Of a stretch of 64,000 nucleotides of DNA, positions 32,686 through 41,342 are shown one piece after another; the first letter of the stretch is position 1; each line of letters opens with the position of its first letter. Both the position numbers and the translations under genes were made by a program. The notes under the pieces were generated by a model. That model ran no database searches, was not told the DNA's origin, and worked only from the letters and a program-made list of their open reading frames with translations. This DNA is from Neomesorhizobium albiziae (GTDB lineage Bacteria; Pseudomonadota; Alphaproteobacteria; Rhizobiales; Rhizobiaceae), in the NCBI RefSeq assembly GCF_900114255.1, contig NZ_FOSL01000005.1:186001-250000 (forward strand), written 5' to 3'.

Positions 32686-34257
32686 ATGGCTGCACAATAT
32701 GATCTCAACGACGATCATGTGGTCGTCATCATCGGTTCGGGAGCCGGCGGCGGCACGCTCGGCAACGAACTCGCGCAGAAGGGCATCGACGTTGTCATTC
32801 TGGAAGCCGGCCCGCGCATCGAATACGAGGATTTCATCAACGACGAGTGGGCTTCGTTCTCCCAGCTCGCCTGGCTCGACAACCGCACCACTGGCGGCGG
32901 CTGGCGTGTTTCAAAAGACTTTCCCAACCTGCCGGCGTGGATAGTCAAGGCTGTCGGCGGCACAACCACCCATTGGGCCGGGGCCTCGCTGCGCTTCCAG
33001 GAACATGAGTTCAAGACGCTGACCCATTACGGCAAGGTCGAGGGCGCCAGCCTGCTCGACTGGCCGATCACGCTCGCCGACCTCGAACCCTATTACGACA
33101 AGGCCGAGGACAAGATGGGCGTGACCCGCACGCATGGCATCGAAGGCCTGCCCGGCAACAACAATTTCAAGGTGTTCAAGGCGGGCGCCGACAAGCTCGG
33201 CTACAAGGAATGCCACACCGGCAACATGGCCATCAACTCGGGCGAACGCGACGGCCGCATGGGTTGCCAGCAGACCGGGTTCTGTTTCCAGGGCTGCAAA
33301 TGGGGCGCCAAATGGTCGACGCTCTATGCCGAGATCCCCAAGGGCGAGGCGACTGGCAAGCTGGAGGTGAGGCCGAACAGCCATGCGGTGAAGATCGAGC
33401 ATGACGCCTCGGGCAAGATCACCGCCGTCGTCTATGCCGACAAGGACGGCAAGCTGCAGAGCCAGAAGGCGCGTCTTGTCTGTGTCGCGTGCAATTCGAT
33501 CGAGAGTCCGCGGCTGCTTTTGAATTCGGCCTCGTCCATGTTCCCCGACGGATTGGCGAATTCTTCCGGCCAGGTCGGCAAGAACTACATGCGCCACACC
33601 ACCGGTTCGGTCTACGCAATCTTCGACAAGCCGGTGCATTTCTATCGCGGCACCACCATGGCCGGCATCATCCGCGACGAGGCCAAACACGATCCGGGTC
33701 GCGGTTTCGTCGGCGGTTACGAGCTGGAAACCCTGGCGCTCGGCATTCCGTTCATGGCGGCCTTCCTCAATCCCGGCGGCTGGGGCCGCGGCTTCACCAC
33801 CGCGCTCGACCACTACGACAGCATGGCCGGCATGTGGATCGTCGGCGAGGACATGCCGCAGGAACAGAACGCCGTGAAGCTCCATGCCGAACTGAAGGAC
33901 AAGCATGGCATGCCGATCCCGGATGTCTGGTTCACGGACCATCCGAACGACATCGCCATGCGCAACCACGCCTACAAGCAGGGGATAGCGCTATACGATG
34001 CGGTCGGCGCGACGCGCAGCTTCCCCACGCCGCCCTATCCGTCGACCCACAATCTCGGCACCAACCGGATGAGCGAGAAGGCGGCCGACGGGGTCGTCAA
34101 CAAGTTCGGGCAGACGCATGACGTCAAGAACCTGTTCATCTCCGACGGCAGCCAATTCACCACCGGCGGCGCAGAAAACCCGACGCTGACCATCGTCACG
34201 CTGGCCATCCGCCAGGCCGACTACGTCGCCAAGGAAATGGCGGCTGGTACTATCTGA
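32686..34257 (+). CDS. GMC family oxidoreductase (gluconate/sugar dehydrogenase flavoprotein)
   Basis: A 523-residue FAD enzyme of the glucose-methanol-choline type. ADP-binding motif IGSGAGGGTLGNELAQKGIDVVILEAGPRIEYED, then GGTTTHWAGASLRFQEHEF, the cysteine-rich segment RMGCQQTGFCFQGCKWGAKWS, ACNSIESPRLLLNSASS, and the C-terminal active-site regions STHNLGTNRMSEKAADGVVNKFGQTHDVKNLFISDGSQF and NPTLTIVTLAIRQADYVAKEM. It has no signal peptide and is expected to be exported together with the Tat subunit upstream, acting in the periplasm on a sugar, sugar acid or polyol. Confidence 0.93.
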   Translation: MAAQYDLNDDHVVVIIGSGAGGGTLGNELAQKGIDVVILEAGPRIEYEDFINDEWASFSQLAWLDNRTTGGGWRVSKDFPNLPAWIVKAVGGTTTHWAGASLRFQEHEFKTLTHYGKVEGASLLDWPITLADLEPYYDKAEDKMGVTRTHGIEGLPGNNNFKVFKAGADKLGYKECHTGNMAINSGERDGRMGCQQTGFCFQGCKWGAKWSTLYAEIPKGEATGKLEVRPNSHAVKIEHDASGKITAVVYADKDGKLQSQKARLVCVACNSIESPRLLLNSASSMFPDGLANSSGQVGKNYMRHTTGSVYAIFDKPVHFYRGTTMAGIIRDEAKHDPGRGFVGGYELETLALGIPFMAAFLNPGGWGRGFTTALDHYDSMAGMWIVGEDMPQEQNAVKLHAELKDKHGMPIPDVWFTDHPNDIAMRNHAYKQGIALYDAVGATRSFPTPPYPSTHNLGTNRMSEKAADGVVNKFGQTHDVKNLFISDGSQFTTGGAENPTLTIVTLAIRQADYVAKEMAAGTI

Positions 34258-34412
34258 TACCGTCGATACAGGTCGAAGGCAGGCCGGCGCGGAACGCTTT
34301 TATGCCTTCGCGCCGGTTTCGTATGACGCGATGGCGCTGCGACGCCAGCCATGGACTTCCCGCGAGAAGCTTCTAATCATGTCGGTATCTGACGTTTCGC
34401 CGGGATGAAGAA

Positions 34413-34661
34413 ATGCTGCGCATCGAGCAGTTCAAGATCGACGACATCTACGTCCCGGCAGCACGCCGCAAGACGCTGCATCCCGAAACGGTGCGCAAGC
34501 TCGCCGAGGACATTCTCGAAAACGGCCTGAAGTCGCCGATCATGGTCCGCCATGACGGTAAGCGACCTATTCTCGTCGAAGGTCTGCACCGGCTGGAGGC
34601 TTGCAAATGGCTGGGCGAAACGACAATTGCCGGCTATCTCGTTCAGGCACGCCGGCACTGA
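34413..34661 (+). CDS. ParB N-terminal domain-only protein
   Basis: An 82-residue protein consisting of one ParB/Srx fold: FKIDDIYVPAARRKTLHPETVRKLAEDILENGLKSPIMVRHDGKRPILVEGLHRLEACKWLGETTIAGYLV. The GLHRLEACKWLGE stretch corresponds to the GERRxxAxxxLG box that binds CTP or other nucleotides. No helix-turn-helix or dimerisation domain follows, so it is not a segregation protein. Such orphan domains occur in rhizobia with unknown roles. It stands alone, with the membrane protein gene ending seven bases after it on the other strand. Confidence 0.85.
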   Translation: MLRIEQFKIDDIYVPAARRKTLHPETVRKLAEDILENGLKSPIMVRHDGKRPILVEGLHRLEACKWLGETTIAGYLVQARRH

Positions 34662-34667
34662 TCTTGC

Positions 34668-35165
34668 TCAGACGGGCGGCATGTTCATGACGATCGCGCC
34701 GAGGACCGAAAGGCCGATCAGCGTGAAGTGGGTCAGTTGCATGCCTTCCTGGCGGATGTGATAAGCGAACCAGCCGCCGCCCAGAAGCATGATGAAACAC
34801 ATGAACGCCAGCGCTGACAGCGCCAGGTTGGCGCGCGCCACTGCTTCGCCGACATCCGCGCCTGCAAACAGGGCGCCGCCCAGCCCGAAGACGGCGTACC
34901 AGAACAACACGGCCGCAGCGCCCTCGATAAGCGTGACGAAGCTGTAGACCAGAAGATGCAGGATCGGCTTATCCGTGCGCCGGGACAGCAGGGGATGCTG
35001 GATGGCCGGCGGTTGCTCGAACATCTGCATGTTCATGAGGCGGCCGATTGCGGCGACGCCAGCCCCGAACGCCATCACATTGTTGAAGAAGCCGAGCGTC
35101 AGCCACAGCGCAAGGCCACCGGCAAGGACGAATTTGAACAGGAGGAGCGAGGCCGCGACAGTCAT
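34668..35165 (-). CDS. DUF2165 family small integral membrane protein
   Basis: A 165-residue protein with four hydrophobic helices and the family pattern: GFFNNVMAFGAGVAAIGRLMNMQMFEQPPAIQHPLLSRRTDK in the first half, then ILHLLVYSFVTLIEGAAAVLFWYAVFGLGGALF, and LALSALAFMCFIMLLGGGWFAYHIRQEGMQLTHFTLIGLSVLG. The start at 35165 is set by a TGGAGA ribosome site; upstream in-frame ATGs lengthen the polar N-terminus and are rejected. Function unknown. Confidence 0.88.
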   Translation of the reverse strand: MTVAASLLLFKFVLAGGLALWLTLGFFNNVMAFGAGVAAIGRLMNMQMFEQPPAIQHPLLSRRTDKPILHLLVYSFVTLIEGAAAVLFWYAVFGLGGALFAGADVGEAVARANLALSALAFMCFIMLLGGGWFAYHIRQEGMQLTHFTLIGLSVLGAIVMNMPPV

Positions 35166-35457
35166 TGACGTCTCCATTGGATGGCTGCGGGTTTGCATCG
35201 AAGGGCAGGGATTGTCCAGATGACGATTGACGGCGATCGTTTGTGACATCGGAGTATGTGTGCACAACAATGATATCGATCTTGATATATGAGCCATTGC
35301 GCATGTAAGACTGCCTGCGGGGAGTTGAGTCACCGGTCTCGGGCGCAACAAATCAGATTCCAGGCATCGTGCAGGCTTCGGCCTCGCGCAAGCGTGCGGA
35401 CTTAGAAGCAGAGGTGTTCGTACAGGTTCCAGCGGTTTGGTCTGATGGGGGGAGCCA

Positions 35458-35658
35458 ATGCTGCATTACGTCGAAGACACATCCAAACGCCGCTTGACGG
35501 ATCGGGCCGAAATCCTGACCGCCGTTGGCATTCTCAGGAAGCGGGGTTGTCCCACCGATGAGATGATCGGTGAGATAACCAAGGTCTTTTATGTCGACCT
35601 CGACGAGTTCAACGAAGTCTTGAAATCGGACAACGCCTTCCGTTCGATTTCCCTTTGA
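35458..35658 (+). CDS. Small hypothetical protein, 66 residues
   Basis: A compact helical protein (MLHYVEDTSKRRLTDRAE, ILTAVGILRKRGCPTDEMIG, EITKVFYVDLDEFNEVLKSD) preceded by a strong ribosome site GGGGGGAGCC. Composition and codon use fit a real gene. I do not recognise the domain; the helix-turn-helix-like core could bind DNA or protein. The 292 bases upstream, up to the DUF2165 gene, show an AT-rich stretch (TGATATCGATCTTGATATAT around 35267-35287) that may be promoter, and no gene. Confidence 0.7.
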   Translation: MLHYVEDTSKRRLTDRAEILTAVGILRKRGCPTDEMIGEITKVFYVDLDEFNEVLKSDNAFRSISL

Positions 35659-35803
35659 ATTAAATTCTCGTTCGGATCGGAACGGATTTCCGACCTTTGC
35701 CGTCAATCATCGGGGCCCAGACAAGGATTTCTGGGGGTCGCGATGATTTTTCCAAGCAATGTCGTTGCAGTTCCGGCGGCCGCCGTGAGAGCGGGCGATA
35801 CCG

Positions 35804-36004
35804 GTGTTTTCCGGTTTCGCACGGCGCGCTGCCGAGGCGAGTGCCGAGCATGCGCGCATAGTCGAGTGGGCGGCCCGTATCCGACAAGCCGATACTGCCG
35901 TCGCGTGGCTGATCGCCCGGCCGGGACTGCGCCCGCCTCAGGTTTCCTATCCGACCGCCGTTGCCGCCTATCGCGAAACCGCGGAAGTGCTGAAGGTATT
36001 GTAA
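35804..36004 (+). CDS. Hypothetical ORF, possibly frameshifted remnant
   Basis: A 66-residue GTG-started frame with coding-like helices (FARRAAEASAEHARIVEWAARIRQADTAVAWLIARP and YPTAVAAYRETAEVLKVL). No good ribosome site precedes it. Another frame starting with ATG at 35743 reads MIFPSNVVAVPAAAVRAGDT and overlaps it in the +1 phase, so an original gene of about 87 residues may have lost one base near 35800. Not recognised. Could also be chance. Confidence 0.4.
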   Translation: MFSGFARRAAEASAEHARIVEWAARIRQADTAVAWLIARPGLRPPQVSYPTAVAAYRETAEVLKVL

Positions 36005-36174
36005 GCCGGCAAACAGCCGCGCTTGCGCAAAATCTTCGGATGGCATTCGCTCTGTTGCCATCATCCCCGATTTTTTTGGTGGATTGAAACAAAAGCGTTG
36101 TCGGATTGTCACATACCGCCGATACTCCCGTCTGCGGAATTCACTCTTTCGCCAACGAAAAACGGGAGAAAACC

Positions 36175-37470
36175 ATGAAACATCAGGTAATTGCCGCCGG
36201 TTTTGCGGCCAGCGTCGCACTTCTTTCCACGACTTCCGCCTTCGCCGTCACCGAAATTTCCTGGTGGCATGCCATGACCGGCGCCAACAATGAAGTCGTC
36301 GAAACACTTTCGAAGGAATTCAACGAGAGCCAGAGTGAATTCAAGATCACCCCGGTGTTCAAGGGAACCTATCCCGAGACGCTGAATGCCGGCATCGCTG
36401 CTTTCCGTGCCAAGCAACCGCCGACGATCATGCAGGTGTTCGATGCGGGTACCGGCGTCATGATGGCCGCGGAGGGCGCTATCAAGCCGGCTGCGGACGT
36501 GCTTTCGATGGGTGGCACGGCTTTCGACAAGAACCAGTACCTGCCGGGTATCGTGGCCTATTATTCGAAGCCCGACGGCACCATGCTTTCCTTCCCGTAC
36601 AATTCGTCGTCGCCGATCCTCTACTACAACAAGGACATCTTCGCGAAGGCCGGACTGGACGTCGACAATCCTCCGAAGACCTGGAACGAGGTCTGGGAGG
36701 CGGCGAAGAAGATCAAGTCCAGCGGTGCAGCGCCTTGCGGCTTCACTTCAACCTGGCTGACCTGGATTCACACCGAAAACTTCGCTGCCTGGAACAACTA
36801 CCAATGGGGCACGCAGGAAAACGGCATTGCCGGCCCGAATGTCGAGCTGAAGATCAATGCCAAGCCTTTCGTCGACCATTTCCAGGCGCTGGCCGATCTG
36901 GCCAAGGACGGCACCTTCAAATATGGCGGCCGTACGTCTGAGGCCAAGCAGATCTTCCTTGCCGGCGAATGCGGCATCTTCAGCGAATCCTCCGGTGGCC
37001 TGGGCGATATCGTCAAGTCGGGCATGAACTACGGAACCGGCATGCTGCCCTATGACACCGAGCCGCAGAACACCATTCCCGGCGGCGCGTCGCTGTGGGT
37101 GTTCGCCGGCAAGTCCGACGAGGAATACAAGGGCGTGGCTGCGTTCTTCAACTTCCTGTCGAAGACCGACATTCAGGCTCGGCTGCACCAGGTTTCCGGC
37201 TACCTGCCGGTGACGCTGGCGGCTTACGAGAAGACCAAGGCCGACGGCTTCTACGAGAAAAATCCTGCGCGCGAGATCCCGATCAAGCAGATGCTGGGCA
37301 AGGCGCCGACCGAAAACTCGAAGGGTGTGCGCCTGGCGAACCTGCCGCAGGTCCGCGACATCATGAACGAGGAGTTCGAGAAGATGCTGGCCGGCGAGCA
37401 GACCGCCCAGCAGGCGCTCGACAATGCCGTTTCGCGCGGCAATGCGGCGATCAAGGAAGCGACGAACTGA
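36175..37470 (+). CDS. ugpB: sn-Glycerol-3-phosphate ABC transporter, substrate-binding protein
   Basis: A 431-residue periplasmic binding protein with a signal peptide (MKHQVIAAGFAASVALLSTT ending SAFA). Characteristic UgpB stretches are TEISWWHAMTGANNEVVETLSKEFNESQ, FPYNSSSPILYYNKDIFAKAGLD, AAPCGFTSTWLTWIHTENFAAWNN and GGLGDIVKSGMNYGTGMLPY. It captures glycerol 3-phosphate and glycerophosphodiesters for use as carbon and phosphate source. The start has CGGGAGAAAACC. It is followed by a 150-base inverted repeat before ugpA. A phosphate-regulon box would be expected upstream, but only a half-site-like TTGTCACA (36106-36113) is seen. Confidence 0.95.
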   Translation: MKHQVIAAGFAASVALLSTTSAFAVTEISWWHAMTGANNEVVETLSKEFNESQSEFKITPVFKGTYPETLNAGIAAFRAKQPPTIMQVFDAGTGVMMAAEGAIKPAADVLSMGGTAFDKNQYLPGIVAYYSKPDGTMLSFPYNSSSPILYYNKDIFAKAGLDVDNPPKTWNEVWEAAKKIKSSGAAPCGFTSTWLTWIHTENFAAWNNYQWGTQENGIAGPNVELKINAKPFVDHFQALADLAKDGTFKYGGRTSEAKQIFLAGECGIFSESSGGLGDIVKSGMNYGTGMLPYDTEPQNTIPGGASLWVFAGKSDEEYKGVAAFFNFLSKTDIQARLHQVSGYLPVTLAAYEKTKADGFYEKNPAREIPIKQMLGKAPTENSKGVRLANLPQVRDIMNEEFEKMLAGEQTAQQALDNAVSRGNAAIKEATN

Positions 37471-37480
37471 GCGCCGGCTT

Positions 37481-37632
37481 TACCCTCCCCCTTGTGGGAG
37501 GGTCGAGACGCCTAGCGTCTCGGGGTGGGGGTGGTCCCTTGTCGTCTATGGCGGCGCTTCACCCCCACCCCGCCTCGCAATTTCCGCTTTGCTTCAATTG
37601 CTCATCGACCCTCCCCACAAGGGGGAGGGTAA
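37481..37632. repeat. Large inverted repeat between ugpB and ugpA (family D)
   Basis: Outer arms TACCCTCCCCCTTGTGGGAG.. (37481-37506) and ..CCACAAGGGGGAGGGTAA (37605-37632) are nearly perfect complements; inside, GGGGTGGGGGTG and CACCCCCACCCC pair again, and GACGCCTAGCGTC forms a local hairpin. The element ends 12 bases before the ugpA start codon. It lies inside the operon, so the transcript must fold there. CCCTCCCC-type repeats are common in rhizobial intergenic DNA. Confidence 0.88.
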
Positions 37633-37644
37633 GGAACTCGGCAC

Positions 37645-38529
37645 TTGACCCCACGCGTTGTCTTTCCCAACAAGATCCTGCCCTACCTGCTGGTTGCGCC
37701 GCAGCTGGCGATAACGCTCGTCTTTTTCTATTGGCCCGCCAGCCAGGCGCTCTATCAGTCGATGTTGAAGGAAGACCCGTTCGGGCTGAAGTCGCAGTTC
37801 GTCTGGTTCGCAAATTTCGCCAAAGTGCTGTCGGACCCGAACTACCTGAATTCGATCAGGGTGACGGCCATTTTTTCCGTTTCCACCGCCGCCGTCTCGA
37901 TGATCGCTGCACTTCTGCTGGCTGTGATGGCGGACAAAGTGGTGCGCAGCAGGGGACTCTACCGCACGCTGATGATCTGGCCCTATGCCGTGGCGCCTGC
38001 GATCGCGGGCATGCTTTGGCTGTTCCTGTTCAACCCTTCGATCGGCAGCCTGGCCTATCTCCTGCGCCAGATGGGCATAGCCTGGGACCCGCTTCTCAAG
38101 GGCGACCAGGCGATGGTTCTCGTCGTCATGGCCGCCGCCTGGAAGCAGATCAGCTACAATTTCCTGTTCTTCGTCGCAGGACTGCAAGCGATCCCGAAAA
38201 CGCTGATCGAGGCAGCGGCAATCGACGGTGCGCGCGAGATGAAACGTTTCTGGACAATCGTCTTCCCGCTGCTGGCGCCGACCACCTTCTTCCTTTTGGT
38301 CGTCAACACCGTCTACGCCTTCTTCGACACGTTCGGCATCATCCACGCAGTCACCGGCGGCGGACCGGGCAAATCGACCGAAACCCTGGTCTACAAGGTC
38401 TACAATGACGGCTTCGTCAATCTCATCCTGGGCGACTCGGCCGCGCAGTCGGTAATCCTGATGATCATCGTGATCGCGCTGACTGCCGTGCAGTTCCGCT
38501 ATGTGGAGAGGAAGGTGCACTATGGCTGA
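37645..38529 (+). CDS. ugpA: sn-Glycerol-3-phosphate ABC transporter, permease
   Basis: A 294-residue inner-membrane permease with six helices and the EAA loop [24 protein letters not shown] that contacts the ATPase. N-terminal [35 protein letters not shown] and C-terminal [32 protein letters not shown] are characteristic of UgpA. The start codon is TTG at 37645 with AAGGA nine bases upstream, just where the intercistronic repeat ends. It overlaps ugpE by eight bases. Confidence 0.95.
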   Translation: MTPRVVFPNKILPYLLVAPQLAITLVFFYWPASQALYQSMLKEDPFGLKSQFVWFANFAKVLSDPNYLNSIRVTAIFSVSTAAVSMIAALLLAVMADKVVRSRGLYRTLMIWPYAVAPAIAGMLWLFLFNPSIGSLAYLLRQMGIAWDPLLKGDQAMVLVVMAAAWKQISYNFLFFVAGLQAIPKTLIEAAAIDGAREMKRFWTIVFPLLAPTTFFLLVVNTVYAFFDTFGIIHAVTGGGPGKSTETLVYKVYNDGFVNLILGDSAAQSVILMIIVIALTAVQFRYVERKVHYG

Positions 38530-39421
38530 CACGGTGCAAGCAACAGCGCCCAGTCGAGGACACGACAAGCTGATGATCGGCCAGTCGGCGGTTAGCATCT
38601 ACACGGCCCACGCCATCCTGATCCTCGGCATCGTCGTCGTGGCGTTTCCGATCTACTACACCTTCGTTGCATCCACCCACACGCTGCAGACCATCCTGCG
38701 GCCGCCGCTGCCGATGTTGCCGGGCGGGCATTTCATTGAAAACTATTCGGAGGCGCTGTTCGGCGGCGTCGGACGCATCGGCGGCGTCCCGGTCTCGACG
38801 CTGCTCTGGAACACCACGATCGTGGCGTTCGGCATCGCTATCGGCAAGATCGTCATCTCGATCCTGTCGGCCTATGCGATCGTCTTCTTCCGCTTCCCGT
38901 TCCGCATGTTCTTCTTCTGGCTGATCTTCATCACGCTGATGCTGCCGGTCGAGGTGCGTATCCTGCCGACCTACAAGGTGATGGTCGATCTCGGCCTGAT
39001 CGATACCTATACCGGGCTGATCGTGCCGCTGATCGCTTCGGCCACCGCGACGCTGCTGTTTCGCCAGTTCTTTCTGACCATCCCGGGTGAACTGGTCGAG
39101 GCAGCAAGGGTCGACGGGGCAGGGCCATACCGCTTCTTCAAGGATATCCTGCTGCCCTTGTCGCGCACCAACATCGCCGCACTCTTCGTCATTCTCTTCA
39201 TCTACGGCTGGGCGCAATATCTTTGGCCGCTGCTGGTGACCAACCGCAACGACATGAACACCATCGTCATTGCGCTGAAGAAGATGGTGTCCTTCGCCGA
39301 TGCCGACACCGAATGGCATCTGGTGATGGTGACCTCGATGCTGGCCATCCTGCCGCCGATCCTGGTCGTGGTTTTCATGCAGCGCTGGTTTGTGCGCGGC
39401 CTCGTCGATACGGAGAAATGA
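38522..39421 (+). CDS. ugpE: sn-Glycerol-3-phosphate ABC transporter, permease
   Basis: A 299-residue inner-membrane permease with six helices. The EAA loop is [25 protein letters not shown]. Other family stretches: [28 protein letters not shown] and [14 protein letters not shown]. The ATG overlaps the end of ugpA by eight bases and has GAGAGGAAGG upstream within ugpA, so the two permease subunits are translated together. Confidence 0.95.
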   Translation: MADTVQATAPSRGHDKLMIGQSAVSIYTAHAILILGIVVVAFPIYYTFVASTHTLQTILRPPLPMLPGGHFIENYSEALFGGVGRIGGVPVSTLLWNTTIVAFGIAIGKIVISILSAYAIVFFRFPFRMFFFWLIFITLMLPVEVRILPTYKVMVDLGLIDTYTGLIVPLIASATATLLFRQFFLTIPGELVEAARVDGAGPYRFFKDILLPLSRTNIAALFVILFIYGWAQYLWPLLVTNRNDMNTIVIALKKMVSFADADTEWHLVMVTSMLAILPPILVVVFMQRWFVRGLVDTEK

Positions 39422-39427
39422 CAAGCA

Positions 39428-40483
39428 ATGGCTGTTGTAGACCTGAAGGACGTCAAGAAAGTCTACCCCGGCGGCGTCGAGGCTGTGAAAGGCGTTTCCA
39501 TAGCCATTCCCGACAAGGCGCTGTGCGTGCTGGTGGGACCGTCGGGATGCGGGAAGTCGACGCTGCTGCGCATGATCGCAGGGCTGGAGACGATCTCCGC
39601 GGGCTCCTGTGCGATTGACGGTAAGGTGGTCAACCAGATCGGCCCGACCGAGCGCGACATCGCCATGGTTTTCCAGAACTACGCGCTTTATCCGCACATG
39701 AAGGTCTACGACAACATGGCCTACGGCCTGCGCAACCGCGGCACGCCCAAGGATGAGATCGACAGGCGTGTGCAGGCGACGGCGAAAACGCTCGAGCTCT
39801 CGCATCTTCTGGAGCGGCGGCCGCGCGAACTCTCCGGCGGCCAGCGCCAGCGTGTCGCGATGGGCCGCGCCATCGTGCGCAATCCGAAAGTCTTCCTGTT
39901 CGACGAGCCGCTTTCCAACCTGGACGCCAAGTTGCGCGGCCAGATGCGGGTCGAGATCAAGAAGCTGCAGCGTGAGCTTGGCGTCACCTCCGTCTATGTC
40001 ACCCACGACCAGCTGGAGGCAATGACGCTTGCCGACGTGCTGGTGGTGATGAATGGCGGACTGGTGGAACAGCTTGGCGACCCGCTCGACATCTACGAAA
40101 AGCCGGCCTCGACCTTCGTCGCCTCCTTCATCGGCGCGCCGCCGATGAACCTCCTGTCGCTGACTGACGGCGCTTTGCTTGCCGATGGCACTGCCATCAC
40201 CGCAACCGCGCCGGCAGGCGCCGCTCAACTCGGTTTTCGCCCGGAAGACGCCGATGTCGCCATCGGTGCCGTGGCATCCGTCAACGGCATCTCATTGCCG
40301 GCTGTCGTGGAGGGCGTCGAGCCCGTCGGCGCCGAGAGTTTTCTCTACTGCGCGGCCGGCGGCCAGAAGATCGTCGTGCGGGTATCGGGCCGTTCGGCCG
40401 CCAATCCCGGCGATGCATTGAAAGTGGTGGCCAAGCCGGAAAAGCTGCACTGGTTCGACAGCAGCGGCAAGCGGCTGGGTTAA
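39428..40483 (+). CDS. ugpC: sn-Glycerol-3-phosphate ABC transporter, ATP-binding protein
   Basis: A 351-residue ATPase of the MalK/UgpC class. Walker [11 protein letters not shown]-loop [11 protein letters not shown], signature [17 protein letters not shown], Walker [17 protein letters not shown] and switch histidine [11 protein letters not shown]. The C-terminal OB-fold regulatory domain (from about 235) contains [10 protein letters not shown] and LGFRPED. It energises the UgpAE permeases. Six bases separate it from ugpE. No ugpQ phosphodiesterase follows. Confidence 0.95.
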   Translation: MAVVDLKDVKKVYPGGVEAVKGVSIAIPDKALCVLVGPSGCGKSTLLRMIAGLETISAGSCAIDGKVVNQIGPTERDIAMVFQNYALYPHMKVYDNMAYGLRNRGTPKDEIDRRVQATAKTLELSHLLERRPRELSGGQRQRVAMGRAIVRNPKVFLFDEPLSNLDAKLRGQMRVEIKKLQRELGVTSVYVTHDQLEAMTLADVLVVMNGGLVEQLGDPLDIYEKPASTFVASFIGAPPMNLLSLTDGALLADGTAITATAPAGAAQLGFRPEDADVAIGAVASVNGISLPAVVEGVEPVGAESFLYCAAGGQKIVVRVSGRSAANPGDALKVVAKPEKLHWFDSSGKRLG

Positions 40484-40679
40484 CCCTCGCATCGCGGCGG
40501 GCTCTCCGGCCGCTCTGTGTTTCCGCAGTAAGCGCGGCCAAAGGTGGCCATGGGGCCGCCGCACAATATGGAGTGGAGATCGTGCGCGGTCTTCCTCACT
40601 TTGCCGCAATTCATGCTAATAGGACGCAGGGACAATCTTCTTGCCGCATTCGCGGCATCTTCCGACACGAGGGGAATCC

Positions 40680-41336
40680 ATGCTGAAGAGACTAGCCGTC
40701 GCCCTGGTGGCCACCACCATGCTCGCCGCCTGCACCACTGACCCGTATACGGGCCAGCAGAAAGTATCGAACACCGCTGGCGGCGCAGCACTTGGCGCTG
40801 GCCTTGGCGCGCTCGCCGGCCTCGCGGTCGGCGGCAGCAGCAACGCCCAGCGCAACGCCGTGCTGATCGGCGCCGGCATCGGCGCGCTCACCGGCGGCGC
40901 CATCGGCGCCACCATGGACCGCAACGAGGCCGAACTGCGCGCCCAGCTCCAGGGAACCGGCGTCAGCGTCACCCGCACCGGCAACCAGATCATCCTCAAC
41001 ATGCCGTCGGACATCACGTTTGCCACCGACCAGGACGCGGTGAAGGCCGGCTTCTACCCGACGCTGAATTCCGTCGCGCTGGTGCTGAAGAAATTCAACC
41101 AGACCGTCGTTGACGTCTACGGCCACACCGATTCGACGGGCAGCGAGCAGCACAATTTCGACCTGTCGCAGCGCCGCGCCATTTCGGTCGCCAATTACCT
41201 CGCCGGACAGGGCGTCGACTCCCGCCGCTTCGCCGTTACCGGCTTCGGCGAGACACGACCGATCGCCGACAATGCGACGGCTGCCGGCCGTGCCCAGAAC
41301 CGCCGCGTCGAGATCCAGCTTTCGCCGCTGACCTGA
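40680..41336 (+). CDS. OmpA family outer-membrane lipoprotein
   Basis: A 218-residue lipoprotein. Signal MLKRLAVALVATTMLAACTT with lipobox LAAC; a glycine-zipper segment (GGAALGAGLGALAGLAVGG ... GAGIGALTGGAIGATMD) that can insert in the membrane; and a C-terminal OmpA domain (about 110-215) with VVDVYGHTDSTGSEQHNFDLSQRRAISVANYLAGQGV and NRRVEIQLSP, which binds peptidoglycan. The layout is that of YiaD-like proteins that tie the outer membrane to the wall. ATG at 40680 gives the correct signal; earlier in-frame ATG is rejected. Confidence 0.93.
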   Translation: MLKRLAVALVATTMLAACTTDPYTGQQKVSNTAGGAALGAGLGALAGLAVGGSSNAQRNAVLIGAGIGALTGGAIGATMDRNEAELRAQLQGTGVSVTRTGNQIILNMPSDITFATDQDAVKAGFYPTLNSVALVLKKFNQTVVDVYGHTDSTGSEQHNFDLSQRRAISVANYLAGQGVDSRRFAVTGFGETRPIADNATAAGRAQNRRVEIQLSPLT

Positions 41337-41342
41337 CCGGCG

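Noticed and set aside
36090-36115. A possible phosphate-regulon box before ugpB.
   Set aside because: Only one half-site like TTGTCACA is seen; the upstream repeat at 11-base spacing does not match, so a Pho box is not claimed.
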